A stretch of 64,000 nt of DNA from Polydactylus sextarius (lineage: Eukaryota; Chordata; Actinopteri; Polynemidae): NCBI GenBank assembly GCA_016801845.1, contig CM028919.1:6317001-6381000 (forward strand). The letters are read 5' to 3'. The notes under the pieces were generated by a model that was given only the letters and a program-made list of their open reading frames with translations, was not told the DNA's origin and did no database searches. Each line of letters begins with the position of its first letter. Within the stretch, counting starts at the first letter, position 1. Made by a program: the position numbers and the translations under genes. Positions 18,894-31,600 of the stretch are shown here, one piece after another.

Positions 18894-20274
18894 CAGCTTC
18901 CCCGTCGAGACACCAAAACGCCGTTGATCTTCCCCCCCCTAACTGCAGTTAAAGCCCCGGCCCTCAACTTGAAATCACTTCCTCGCCCCACGAGTAAGAA
19001 AATGAAAGCAATGAACCTCCTCCTGTGTGTCTACACCTCCGGCTGGGGAACGCTGCACTTGCGCTATGTTTGTTTAACGATAAGGAAACTAAAAATAGAT
19101 TCATTTTTTTTTTCTCTTAACACCCAGTTTCAAATGTAGCGACACCTTTTTTTTTCTTTGTTTTTTTTCCAAAAACAAAACAAAAAACAAAACCAAAACA
19201 ACAGGTGATATGATCACAGGGCTGATCTAGAAGATGGAAAAAATAGTTTGCTTGTATTGTGACTAAAAAAAAACGGAAGTGCATGTTTCCTGAGAGAGGG
19301 CAACAGTGAGATGTGTCATATTGCTGGTTAAAAAAAAAAGTTTTCTTCATAGTGTGGAGAGAGAACGAGAGGGGGAGGTAGCAGTGATATGTTTGCTATA
19401 TAATAAATGACCACTAGATGTCAACATACGCAAACAAGAGAAATGTCTCAGACTAAGTTTGAGCAAATGTGAAGCAATATTTTACTTTACACGGAAGAAT
19501 CCTCCATTCTTTAACTAATCATTAATTCATGTATTTATTACAAGCTTGGTTGAATGTAACCAAGTTTGCTTTATGTATTCAGTATTTACATTTTACACTA
19601 TTACATGCAACATGCTGTAATTAGTGGTTACATTCCTGGCTGCAGATTTTACCTGCAAAAACGTGACAGGCTTATACGTTTGCAAACTATTTATTGTTAT
19701 ACATTGTTATAACCACATACACGGAATATAAATGTAAAAGCACCTACAGACCACCCACATTGAAACTGTTATTACACATGAATGCTTCTGTGTTACTAAA
19801 TATAAACTAGTGTATCACTGTTCTTCAGGCTACTTATAACCAATTTATTTTTATTTTTTTAAGTTCAAATTTTAACTTATATAGAGTAAAAAGTAAAAAA
19901 TAAAAAATAAAAAGTCTGGCAAATGATTTATTGATGCGATGAACACATTTCACTACAAAATCCAAACGTGTGTTTTGTTTTTTCATGTTAGTATGTGACA
20001 AAAAGAAACGCAAGGTCTATAAGAAGTTCAAGGAGACCTGGTTTCCTAACTTAAGAAGAAAAAAAAAATTAGGACATAAATTATCGAGCCTCTGTCCTCC
20101 GTGGGATGGGCGGTCACTGAGCGTTATCTCCCTATAAAGGAGGTAAGGACCTGTTGCGCTCTGATCGCCAAGCTGCAAAAACCTGAGCGCGAACTCCAGT
20201 TGGATTCCAAAGGAACCGTGTTCACTCGCTGTCTGACTCACTAACTCACTAACTCACTAACTCTCTCGGTGCAG
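18894..20274. other. Divergent intergenic region between mtmr9 and fam167
   Basis: The two genes are transcribed away from each other. The left part carries the mtmr9 5' leader and promoter. The middle is AT-rich with A/T homopolymers. The right end carries the fam167 TATA box and leader. No other gene is visible. Confidence 0.6.
20133..20138 (+). promoter_or_regulatory. TATA box of the fam167 gene
   Basis: TATAAA inside CTCCCTATAAAGGAGG, 142 bp upstream of the start codon at 20275. That predicts transcription starting near 20160-20170 and a 5' leader of roughly 110 nt. A GGGATGGGCGG stretch lies about 25-30 bp further upstream. Confidence 0.6.
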
Positions 20275-21288
20275 ATGGATTTTAAAGAGTTTAGTGATGA
20301 TTCGTCCGAGGGACTACCGGAGGATCTGGACAGCGTGAAAGCGCTCACAGAGAAACTGAAGTTAGAGACTCGCAGACCATCCTATCTGGAGTGGCAGGAG
20401 CGGGTGCAGAGTGGACCGTGGAAGGAAAGTTATTCAGCAAAAAATCCGGACTCACAAGGCGGACAAGTCGTTTCTGTGCCTTCGATTTTGCGTAATGAGA
20501 ATTCAGAACTGGTTGTGCGCAACATCTGTGGCTTTGACACTATTGATGATGCATTGGAGTTTCTGAGAAAAGAGCTGGTGAGTGACCATTTAATACTATA
20601 TTTTATTCTACTTTTGTTACATTGCAGTGAAAATAATGTTGCAAAGAGTTGACTATCTTTAATCTTGTCACACCAAAAAAATATGAACAATTGGTTCCCT
20701 ATCCATTCATTTGTGCCAGTGATGTGGTCTGCATGAATGCCAAAGCATAGCATGACTGACTTCATGCTTTCCTCTTTGCCTAAACAAATATTCTGTGAGA
20801 CAAATAGATGTCTGTTTTCTCACAGTCCCAGGAAGCCACCCATATAACGCTCATGTCAGTGATTAACACCCTTTGATAAGAAGATGAAACCATTGATAAG
20901 AAGTCATCCAAATCCACTTTCCACATATTTTATGGTATCTCACTGATGCCCGCTTTCTCCTCGCTCTCTCTCTCTGTCTCCCCCTTCCTCCCTGACCCTT
21001 CACCCCCACGCCCTCCCCCCTCAGAGGGAGATGCAAGTTCAAGACAACCGCCTGGCCCGTCAGCTCATCCGTCTGCGTGTGGAGATTCACCGGCTGAAAG
21101 TGGAGCAGGTGTGTGACCGCCACAAGGAGATGCTGGATGATGCAACATACGAGCTGGAAGAGTGCGGAGAGGAATCAGACCTGCTGTGTGATATCCCCAT
21201 GAAGGCTGCCTTTGCTCTGTCAACCCCTCTAAAGCACCTTGGTCTCACCAAGATGAACATCAACTCGAGACGGTTTTCATTGTGTTGA
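20275..21288 (+). CDS. fam167b: FAM167 family protein (FAM167A/B)
   Basis: Member of the vertebrate FAM167 family (DUF3259), whose biochemical role is poorly known; mammalian FAM167A has been linked to NF-kB signalling. Two coding exons: 20275-20577 (101 codons, phase 0) and 21025-21288, giving 188 residues. The first exon is acidic (DDSSEGLPEDLDSVKALTEKL) and carries the RRPSYLEWQERV motif. The second is a heptad-like, probably coiled-coil, stretch (RQLIRLRVEIHRLKVEQ) and ends NSRRFSLC. Human FAM167B is 163 and FAM167A 214 residues. I chose B because the gene sits immediately upstream of lck, as in human 1p35. The A paralogue adjoins BLK in mammals. The family is secure; the A/B assignment rests on synteny. 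Confidence 0.85.
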
Positions 21289-22361
21289 ATCTTCCTTGAT
21301 GCCACTGAGGCGAGGCTGTTTCCATCACCTTTATCTGTGTTTGTGTAAGCATATTATTTGGTTTATTTCCTCCTTCGAAGTGTTAGTGACAGAGCGAAAA
21401 GTGGCTGCCAGCTACTGGTGTCGAGGGTGAAAATGAAAATAATTGCACTGACGCTCACCCTGGCTTTATATGCATGAGGAAGCATTTGCGTACAGACCTG
21501 TAGGGGCACACGCCTTAAATACCAACACACCTTTCTGCTGGATGGAGCTTGGGTCGCTCTACTGTTGACTGTTCTTGGCACAATGCAATTTAAATCAGAG
21601 TAAACAGATGAAAACTAAGGGATAGACAGAAATGTAGCTAGATATGGGATGGGCATTGTGTAAATTATCTAAAAACAAAGTTCACAGTTGCAGAAACACA
21701 GTTTTATATATGCCAAAAAAATGCAAAAGGATGTAGCTGAAAAAATTAAAGTAAAAGATTAAAAGCCAAAAAGAATGAAATCCACTACTGTACAAACACT
21801 AATACATTTTTTCTAGAGTTGACTGAAATAGAAATTATGAAGGTAGCTTGTTCAGTACAAGTTTCCACTCATGTGCCTTGATTTTTAAGCGACATGTTAC
21901 AACTGCTAAAGCCTTTGTCTGTGTCCTCAGAGGAATGGGGGAGGTCACACACCAGCATTTTTATACCTGTTCTTCACGAACCAAAAATATCTCTATAGGC
22001 TCACAACTGCAGTGACAGGACCCAGGAAGCTATGTGTGATGCATTTTGTTTTTCCATTACAGTGCCTAGACCCTGCAGAGCATAGATTGTAAACTCTAGA
22101 TGGGTGGACAGTGTTCAAGTGTACTGAGCTGCTCAGTGGGTAGTGTAGCCCAAGTTTAGATGTTTATTACATAGCAAATAGTAAGAATAGAATTTTTTTT
22201 TTTTTTTTTGCGATATTTTATATATCTTATATTATGTTACATGTAAAACTTTTTGACATTTTTATCATTGATATGCTACTTTAATATGAATGTATGACAA
22301 ATGAGTATAAAAGCAAAATGCCTTAAAATGTAAACTGTTGCACAAACAACACTATATTAAA

Positions 22362-25300
22362 AACACTTCATGTCTCTCAGTTGTAAATAGTGTTTCATTT
22401 CTCTGTTGCCTACATAGGTACTTTAGGATATATTCTATGCGTCTCAGTGTTTTGGCTAAATGTCGTCACATGCTTCATCAGATTCATCCCATGTCATCCA
22501 TCCTCTGCCCAAAAGCTACCCATGTACAATAGTCTCTTCTTTCCTTCCACGAGACATTCATGACCTGGTCCTATACCCACACATATAAACGGTGCCCTAG
22601 AGGGATGTGCACAACCACAGACATTGTTGAACATAATTAGTTGAACAAGAAACCAAATATGCCTTGGCAGAGTGCGATCACTGTGTAAAATGAGAGCACA
22701 AGCAGGACTGTTGAAAATAAGTACAATATAGCATACTTCAGGATATGGGTGACCTCGTGTGACAGTATTATATAGAAAATGCATTAAAGCTAAGGAATCG
22801 TACCTTGAGGCTTTATTCTTTTGGTGAAAATCTTTAGAAAAAAAGTGCTGCAGACTAATGTTTCATGTGCAGCTCATGTGGCCCTGCTGATAGTTTCCTT
22901 TGACCTATTTCCCATGATTAAGATATCATGTATATGAGCAGATTATCATGTCATGAGCAGAAGCTGAGACAAGTGTACAAATCATAAATTACATTTGAAT
23001 TTGTTACAGTCTTTGTTTTAAATGTTTCACCAGAAAGCATTGGCACACGTACAAGAGTCACGTTTTCTCTCATGAAAGAGGACAGCACCTGTGCTGTGAA
23101 GCGGTAGGTAGGAGGGTTGGAAAACTTTTTGCATATCGATAGCATCTCGAATTGATTGCGTAACAGAATGTGATTTCCAGCCACATTTGGATGTCATGTC
23201 AGCAGTGGTTGTGAGGAAAATAGGAATACCCTCAAAGCTTTATGAGCTCTACCACGATCTGTCTTCCAAAGACGGGGAGGCACATACTGCGCCAGATGAT
23301 TCAGGTTACTATTATTATATTGTTATGTCTTGTTTAAATTAGCTCAGTTAAAGGATGTTTAGCAGACCACCATTTAAATGTCAAGTGAAGCGAAACTACC
23401 TCAGCTATCCACTCCGCCCCCAAACACCAGACATATACTCTAAGCGAAAAAAGTGAATTCAGGTGTTTTCATCGCAAGACAGACTTCATCTGAGCTGTGG
23501 AAGTCTTCTAAGCATATATTTCTGTGCACTTCCTGCCATGTTTGGACTGACTTCCTGCCAGTGCATGCTCTGTAGCAGCAGCAGCCGTTCACCACAAGAG
23601 ATGAGATGCGGTCCACAAGCTGAGCTGTGTTAGAGGCAGACAACACAACAGCTACGGCACAGCAATCTAACACTCTTATTTCATGTGTCCCCCCAACCCC
23701 CAACCCTTCGCATGCTTCAAATGTGTCCATAGTGGCTCCCTTCAACAAACAATGATTTGTAAATAATTTACATTTGTTGATTTTCTTCTATTCTTATGTA
23801 AGGCAGATATGAATGAGTAATTTTCTCAGTAGGTGTAGGTGAGGCTATTTTTGTTTGGTCCACTGGCCACAGACAAACAAGCCACAAATCACAAAAAAAA
23901 AAAAAAAAAAAAAACAACCTTTGACACCAAACCGGATCGAAAAATATAGTTGATTTTTTTTACTGTGGATATAATGAATTATCAAAAAAAAAAAAAAAAA
24001 AAAAAACACTGCTGCCTAACAGGATACAAAATCCTTTGAACAACACTTGACCTTAATGGGTCACTGAGTTACAGATGTTACACACACACACTCACACACA
24101 CACAAAAAAAAAAAATACAAATATAACGTCACCACTGTCTCGCAGCCTCATCTCATAACTGTATTGGAAATTTATATCTTGGTTCCCACTTCGGGAAAGG
24201 TGCTGTCCTGACCCCATTTACCGTGGAGTCTTATAACGTTCCCCTCTGCTCGCTCACAGCTGCACGGCAAGCACCTGTTAGAAGCCTGCAGAGCAACCCT
24301 CAACCTTTCAACGACAGGAAATTCTCTGGTTCGCTCACCTCCTCTCCTCAAAAGTGTGTGTTTGCGTGCGTGTGTGTACATGTGTGTGTCTTTATACAGA
24401 CACCACATCAGTGCTCCTAGCTGTGTGTTAGTTATAATAAGAGCGAAGCGGATGATGACATCTTCACACTCAAGCTCCGGTGGTGAGAAACACACTCATT
24501 GCTAAATAGTTCCCTTACAAAAAATAACTCATAATATAGAATAATAGAATGATCTTCATGGCGGTGCCTGAAATCTGACGTTACTGGACACGTGAAGAGA
24601 TATTTCATATTTTAAGAGGTGAGTGTCAAACTTACAAGTCTTTGACTGTTACAGATATTTAGAATTCAGAGTGAAATAACAAAGGTGACGAAGGTAGGAT
24701 GTAAAACCGTAAAGTTCTTTATCAAGAACACATCTGTTAAAGCTAATATATACATAAATAAAAGAGATTATTTTGATCATTCAACTTTTATACAAAATGC
24801 GGTGTACCGTGAAAATTGACGTATAGTGATGACTGATACCCACACTCAGAAATAACGGATGTCGCCTAAAACTACTCAGATCCTGGTTGTGTTTCCGTGT
24901 TATCTCTGAAACAACTCTGTGTTACGAAGAATATGTGTTTGTGATAAAATCATATGTACATGAGTGATAATGTGGATAAAAGCAAGTGGCGGAGAAGTAC
25001 AAATACACATTTGATTATAAAGTGAAAGTTTCTTACTGCGTCTTTTGATGCTGTCACAAGAAAATTAAGATAAAACGCTTTCTCTCTGCATAGAGATGTC
25101 GTGTCTTTGTTTTTATCACAGTCTCAATACCTTTTGAAATCTCATAATTTATCAGCCCACCAGCTTCACTGACTGTGCCTGTGAAGTCAAAATGTCTCAG
25201 GTTATTCTTATAGACCTCACTCACTAACTATGTACCCATACGATACTGCAAACAATAACAATCAACAGGATTTGTTAAGAAGGGCCTTCAGCTGTAGGGT

Positions 25301-26234
25301 AGCCCCACAGTGGAAAATGCTGACTTTGTTTGCATGACTCCTTGACATACTATAGGCCACTCAGCGTAGGAGTGATGATAATTTTAAAAAAGAAAACACC
25401 AAAAACCCTGTGACACTCCTATGAGTCACTTGTTGGGGTCTCAGTGCAGTGGTGGATGTTGTTGCCAGGTCAGGCCTCCCCAGATTTTTCTCACGGCTCT
25501 GAGCCCTTGGGGACAGACGGGTGCTGCGATTAGCCCACTGACCCTGTTCCACCATCGCTCCAATGGGAGCTCAGTGAGCTTGAGAAAGCCAGTTTGCATG
25601 GCGCACACTACAATACACAACACGTGCAGACGCAGAATTACACAAGATTAGCGTTCGTAGAGTTTTACAGAGCCTAGCTACTGCGTCTAAATCGTTAAAA
25701 CATACAATGTCTGTGATCTGCAGCATTCGTGGTAACATTTTAGTTGTTACAGCTTTTTAAAGTGTGATTTGTGTGGTGAAATTGTATTTCATTTTCATAA
25801 CTGTTTACAAAGTGTCAATAGAGGGCCTAAAATCAGATGTGAGAGTCTCTCATTTTAGAGCATGATTCACCACTGAGCCTCCATTTTGAGGCGAGGCCTC
25901 GGGTTGCTTCCGATTAAAGCAGTTTTCGGAAACAAAAGCCTTTTGCGTGTTGTGTTGGCATTCTCCACTTACGAATCGTATAATTATATTCATTCAGTTC
26001 ATTAAAGAGCTCTTTCTTAAAACTTACCTTTATTTTTCACCAACAGTATTTGATCAGTAAATATCAAAACAGATTGCAAAACCAGCTGGGATTGGTATGA
26101 GATTCATTTATTTTTCGGACACGATGGCTAGCCGGAAATGCTTTAATGCTACTCTTCTATTATATCATCTGTTATTATTATGTTATCAATATTTCAATGC
26201 TTTTACAAAAATATCTTGAACCTCTTAATTGCAG
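22362..26234. other. Intergenic and upstream region of lck
   Basis: About 3.9 kb between the presumed fam167 3' end (weak ATTAAA at 22356-22361) and the first coding exon of lck. It should hold the lck promoter and one or more non-coding first exons, which I cannot fix by eye. It contains poly(A) tracts at 23893-23914 and 23984-24006 and a CA-rich stretch near 24079-24115. Short open frames here do not resemble known proteins. Confidence 0.5.
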
Positions 26235-26239
26235 AAAAG

Positions 26240-28567
26240 ATGGGATGTAACTGCAGTTCGGACTATTCAGACAGTGACTGGATCGAGAACTTGGATGAAA
26301 TCTGTGAACACTGCAACTGTCCTATACCTCCAACGTCATGCAATCCAGTGAGTCTACATTTTGTATGTGCAGTATTTTATCTGTGTGTATTTCAGTAGTG
26401 TATTCTGTAGCGTTTGAATGAACGTTATCGTGTAGCTCAACATGATTGGTTTTTGGTGTTAGTGTGGTTAAATGCAAGTGACCACGTTAAAAGCGTACAC
26501 ATAATAGACCATTACCAAAAATAAAAAACAAAAAATAAATAAAAAAGACATAATCTCCTGTTAACATTCTCTATCTAACTTACATAACTGTGAGGGAAGT
26601 TGTCTTTTGTGTGTGTAATTAAACGAGAGCGTAATTATTCCCCCAATGCTGCTTTGTTTCCTCTCTGCAAATTAGATGTGTCATTAGATTAGAAATAAAG
26701 GAGAAAACCACCTGTGTGTGTTACAGCATGCGAGACATTTTGTCTGGGAGAAAAACCAAACACTGTTGTTGATTTGCCGTTGAAACTGTGTCAGCTGGTT
26801 TTCTTTGTAAATGTTGCGTATAAATCTCCTCTTTATCTGTAAAAAGCTGAGCGTCAAATATAAAACTAATCATGTTTTCCTCTCACCAGTACACAGATCA
26901 GCTGATTCCTTACCCATCACAACATTCACCTCCTACATCGCCATTACCAGGTAAAACAATACAGCACATTTTTATGAGCGCGTTTCTGTTTAAGCGTCTA
27001 CACTGAATGTGTCTATAATGTTATTAATATATATAATATGATGTGTACGTAGCCTGTCCCACAACAGAAATTTGCCTCAGACAGCATTTTGGGTGCAATT
27101 GCTGTGACCCAGTTAAGCAAAAGAGCTTAGATTTAGCTAGGTTTTGTGTCATTTGTGGTGCTTCACACCCCCACCCCACCCAAATCTTGTCTTCCTGTAC
27201 TAGCAGTATTACATTTCTGTGTAAGCAAATAAAAAGTGTATTTCAAAAGAATGAAAAGGAAAATTAGTTAAGAATAAAATCATTTTTTTCATGGTTGGAT
27301 TCTATTTGGAAAATTTGTCACATTTACTTTGGTAATCAAGCAAACCGTTTACAGCACGAAACAAGTCTTTATCTGATTGTTTTGCCGCCCGAAAAATTCT
27401 ACTCTCTAAAAATGTTGGTTTTGCCAGATAATTTATTAAGATGCGAGCCTCACCATTTGCCACATTGTCGTTAATTGGCAACCGTTGCAAATTTCATACT
27501 GCATAGCACTGACTGAAGTGTGGTCACCGCTGCCATCGTGTCACCAGACAAAAATATCAACACTAAAGAAATTCAACCACCTGCAGCACGACATTAGCCT
27601 TCACTGCAATTCAGTAATCACATTTGCCTTCATCTGAGTTTTATTTAACTAAAATCTATTCTTGTAGATAATCTAGTGGTGGCCATATACAGCTATGAAC
27701 CCAACCATGATGGTGACCTGGGCTTTGAAAAAGGAGACAAACTCAAGATCATCAACAAGTAAGTCGCAGATGAATTTGTATTATATTATTGTATATGTAT
27801 TTATTTGTGTGTATATATATATATTCTGGTAAACTGTATCAACGATCACTATGAGGCACCTGAAAGTTCATCTAAGTGCATCAGACCACTGTATGCATCA
27901 AGATAAAGCCATTTTACATCTTTACCAGTGATGTTAACCATCATTTGCAGCTCCAAAAATAAACCTGGCTCATCTCAAAGACCTAATCTAAGGCACACTG
28001 TACGTGTTCGCAACGTCCCTGGTTCATTTTCCGACCGGAGCCTTTCATTGCATGTAAATCCTGCTTGCTCTAACCCTGCCACTTCCTGTTACTCTCTACT
28101 GTCAACACTTAAATAAAAGCAAAAGAAAAGTTAAAACAAAACATTATATATAACAAAAGATTTCACCGAGGTTTATAAGAGGAAATGATACAAGGACAGG
28201 AAATACTTAAATAAAAATACACAGGTAAATGCACATAGATGATTTCAAAAATATAAAAATACAAAATGTAAATTGTTGAACAGGTCGAATTTATTTGGCT
28301 TTATCTGGCAATCCATCCCGATTCAATCCAGCAAATTGTAATGGAGTTTAAAGACATGCTGACCATAACACCGATGACACTGATGTCATGTTACAAGATC
28401 ATGTCCTCTGTAATAAATTTTACCAAAAAAAAAAAAAAAAGAATTTTGTAAAAATTCGGAGGTGTTAATAAATGATAAGAAGAGTTTCTATACTTTACAC
28501 AAATTGTTTTTAAGCATTGGATTATTACCATAACATTCTATGATTTAAATTTTAGAGTTTTGAGGCA

Positions 28568-28634
<67 letters not shown>

Positions 28635-31600
28635 TGTGTTTAAATTAAAAATAGTGTTCTGTGTATCTTGGACCAGACCAAAATGTACAAAAAAACTCAA
28701 TAGTAAAATGAAAAGGAAAAAATGGTTTGATAAAATAAAAAAAATCACAACACCACAATCAAAATATTTTGATGAAAATTGTTTGTTTGGTTTGGTTGAT
28801 GACTAGATGACAATTTTGTAGCTGGGTAGAGGAATTCAGGTTTTAGTGTCTAATCTCAGTCTTGCAGCCCTGACATACATCAATATGAACATTAATTCAT
28901 TTTGATTTAAAATATTTCAACCAGTCCTTCAAAAAAAAACCTTTAAAAGTTTAACAAGCTGTACAGAATATGGTGAAGATTAAAAGACTTTAGTGAGGGA
29001 ATCTCTTTTCTCAGTAGCTTCTTGTGTATCTGCTGACATGCAACACAAGACAGTTATCCGCCTGTTGAGTGTGACATGATTCATTTCATGCAATGATCAT
29101 TTACCTTTTGCCTGTAGGGTCAAATGTGAAACAGCTTTCTGATGTTGTATCTTTTTATCCCCCAGACCAGTCTAGACTTCTGTAACACAATCATGATATG
29201 ACTACTGTCTCCTTTGATTTCCAGGGATGATCCAGAGTGGTATCTGGCAGAATCGCTCACCACAGGCCAGCAGGGCTACATCCCTCACAACTTTGTTGCT
29301 ATGACCACCGTGGAGACTGAACCGTACGTCATACAGGAAACATAATGTTACTGCTCTCAACGCCATTATCTTGCTTAAAGCATGCTGTGTCCCAGGGTAA
29401 AGGGAAGTGGTTAGCTCAAAGCGTATAGCATATTGTGTGTCTGTGCTGCAGGTGGTTCTTCAAGAACATTTCTAGAAACGAAGCCATGAGGCTCCTCCTC
29501 GCTCCTGGGAATACGCAAGGCTCCTTCCTGATCCGAGAGAGTGAAACATCTCCAGGTGAACAGATCTCTTTGTTATCAGAGCAATGACTCAGATACTGTC
29601 TACACACAGTCAAAACAAGGTGGTCTGTTGTATAAATGAATATGTAGTACTTTCATATTCACTTAAAGGTAAAACATTTTACACACCAATATGACGATAC
29701 ATGGGTTTAATTACCAAACAGAGATTATTGTCTTTACCTTTAGCAGTGTTTCTCAAAAACTGATTTCTAACAAACCTCCTCCCTGTTTCTTTACTGTTAA
29801 AATTAAAAATCACATTTGTGTAATTCTACTGTTTGTTTTTGAAATGCTAATAGTGAAATGATAACCCCGATCTGTATGTGTTTTAAATCACTACTAGTAT
29901 TACCATATCTTGTATTCAAAATGCAAATGCTAGCTGTAAGTATGCTAACATGCTATATGGACATGTTGATCATTCATTCAACTTTTTAAGGTTTTCTTCA
30001 TTATCACTCTAAACAGGAAACAAACAGGGACTGCAGAGCTAGTTTGGCCAATTTTTAAGTATGTCAATTTGCCAAATAGTAAACAAATAAAATGGTTCAA
30101 ACACAGTAGCCCACAGTGAACTGATTACATAGCAATGATATACTTCCTGGCTGTTCACCCAGAGCATTATAATGATCATAGTTTTAAAACTTGGGGAATG
30201 GGCCATGTTTATCCCTCTAATCAAAGCAAAAACAACAGGATTACAGACTGTTGCACTATCAGTTATCTTACTTTGTGAAATCTGCTTGTTCCTTTAAAGA
30301 CAATTATGCCTCTTATGTTTTCCAGGGTCATACTCCTTATCAGTCAGGGACTTGGACCACAACACAGGTGAAGGAGTCAAGCACTACAGAATCCGCAACA
30401 TGGACAATGGTGGCTACTATATCACGGCCAAGATTTCCTTTAACTCACTGAAGGAACTTGTCAAGCATCACTCACGTAAGTATTGTCTCTTAGGGAATCA
30501 ATAAAGAGTACTGAATACTATGCAGGACCTTTATTGGAATCATTTTTTAAACCTGTCACCTCTCTTTGTCACCATCCAGGTGACGCAGAAGGGCTGTGCA
30601 CGAAGCTGGTGAAGCCGTGTCAGTCAAGGGCACCGCAGAAGCCCTGGTGGCAAGATGAATGGGAGATTCCTCGTGAATCCCTGAAACTGGAGCGCAGGCT
30701 CGGGGCGGGACAGTTTGGAGAAGTCTGGATGGGTGAGTAACAATGATGATGAAATATGAAAGAGAGAAAATAATAAAAAAAACCAATAGGTGAAAAGAGA
30801 TCAATTTTGGGGAAATGTGAGGATATTATTGCTTATTCTCAATTTGAAACGAATCCCTTAAGTATTTTCTTTATATTTGACCAGAAGAGCTCAAACCATT
30901 TTGCACAGATACAACACATGTACAAAATCCAGTTGCTCAATCAGTTGTGGGTTTGTGTCTCAGCCAGAAACTTTTTTGCCAGAATTTTTCTGCAATGTAT
31001 GCAGAACAGCTTCCTCAGTAGAGTCTTAATTGTAGGCTTGTTTGAGCTGGTTAAATGGAGAATGACGTGAGGTATTAACCCTGTTACACAACATCACTCA
31101 GACTCCAACAATCTACCTTTTCAAAGACCCAGTTGTTTGGTGGAACTGTCTCTGTACAATACTTGAACAATGTATGCATGAATATCTACTGTGATTGTGA
31201 ACTGTTAAGTTAAACAAAAAGGCAAAATATTTTGATCACAAGTACAACAGTTTAAATAACTTGTGTCACAAACCCCTTATTATTCAATTGAGGGGATATT
31301 TTCTCCCCTATTTTCCGTCCTCTTTCACCAGCACTATTCAACGTTGCAAACAAACCACTGTGCTAGAGTTAAACATTGCCAACCGAAGAACTTATCCTGA
31401 ATTCACAGCCACTTTCTATTCACAATATCTTCTCGCATGTAGCCTGGGTACTGTGTTTGTTTCTCTTTCCTCAGTCAAACAACTGGTTCAAGAGCATACT
31501 TGAATAATGGGAGTGACTGTCATCTGCCATGAAATGTTTACTCACATGAAAATATGTGGTAGCCATTCATTCTAATGAGGAGATTCCGTTTGCTCATAAA

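Noticed and set aside
23440..23748. Minus-strand open frame of 102 codons upstream of lck
   Set aside because: No recognisable domain, no plausible splice partners, and composition like the surrounding intergenic DNA.
25361..25651. Overlapping open frames on both strands in a GC-richer patch
   Set aside because: No similarity to any family I know; open frames on both strands suggest composition rather than coding.
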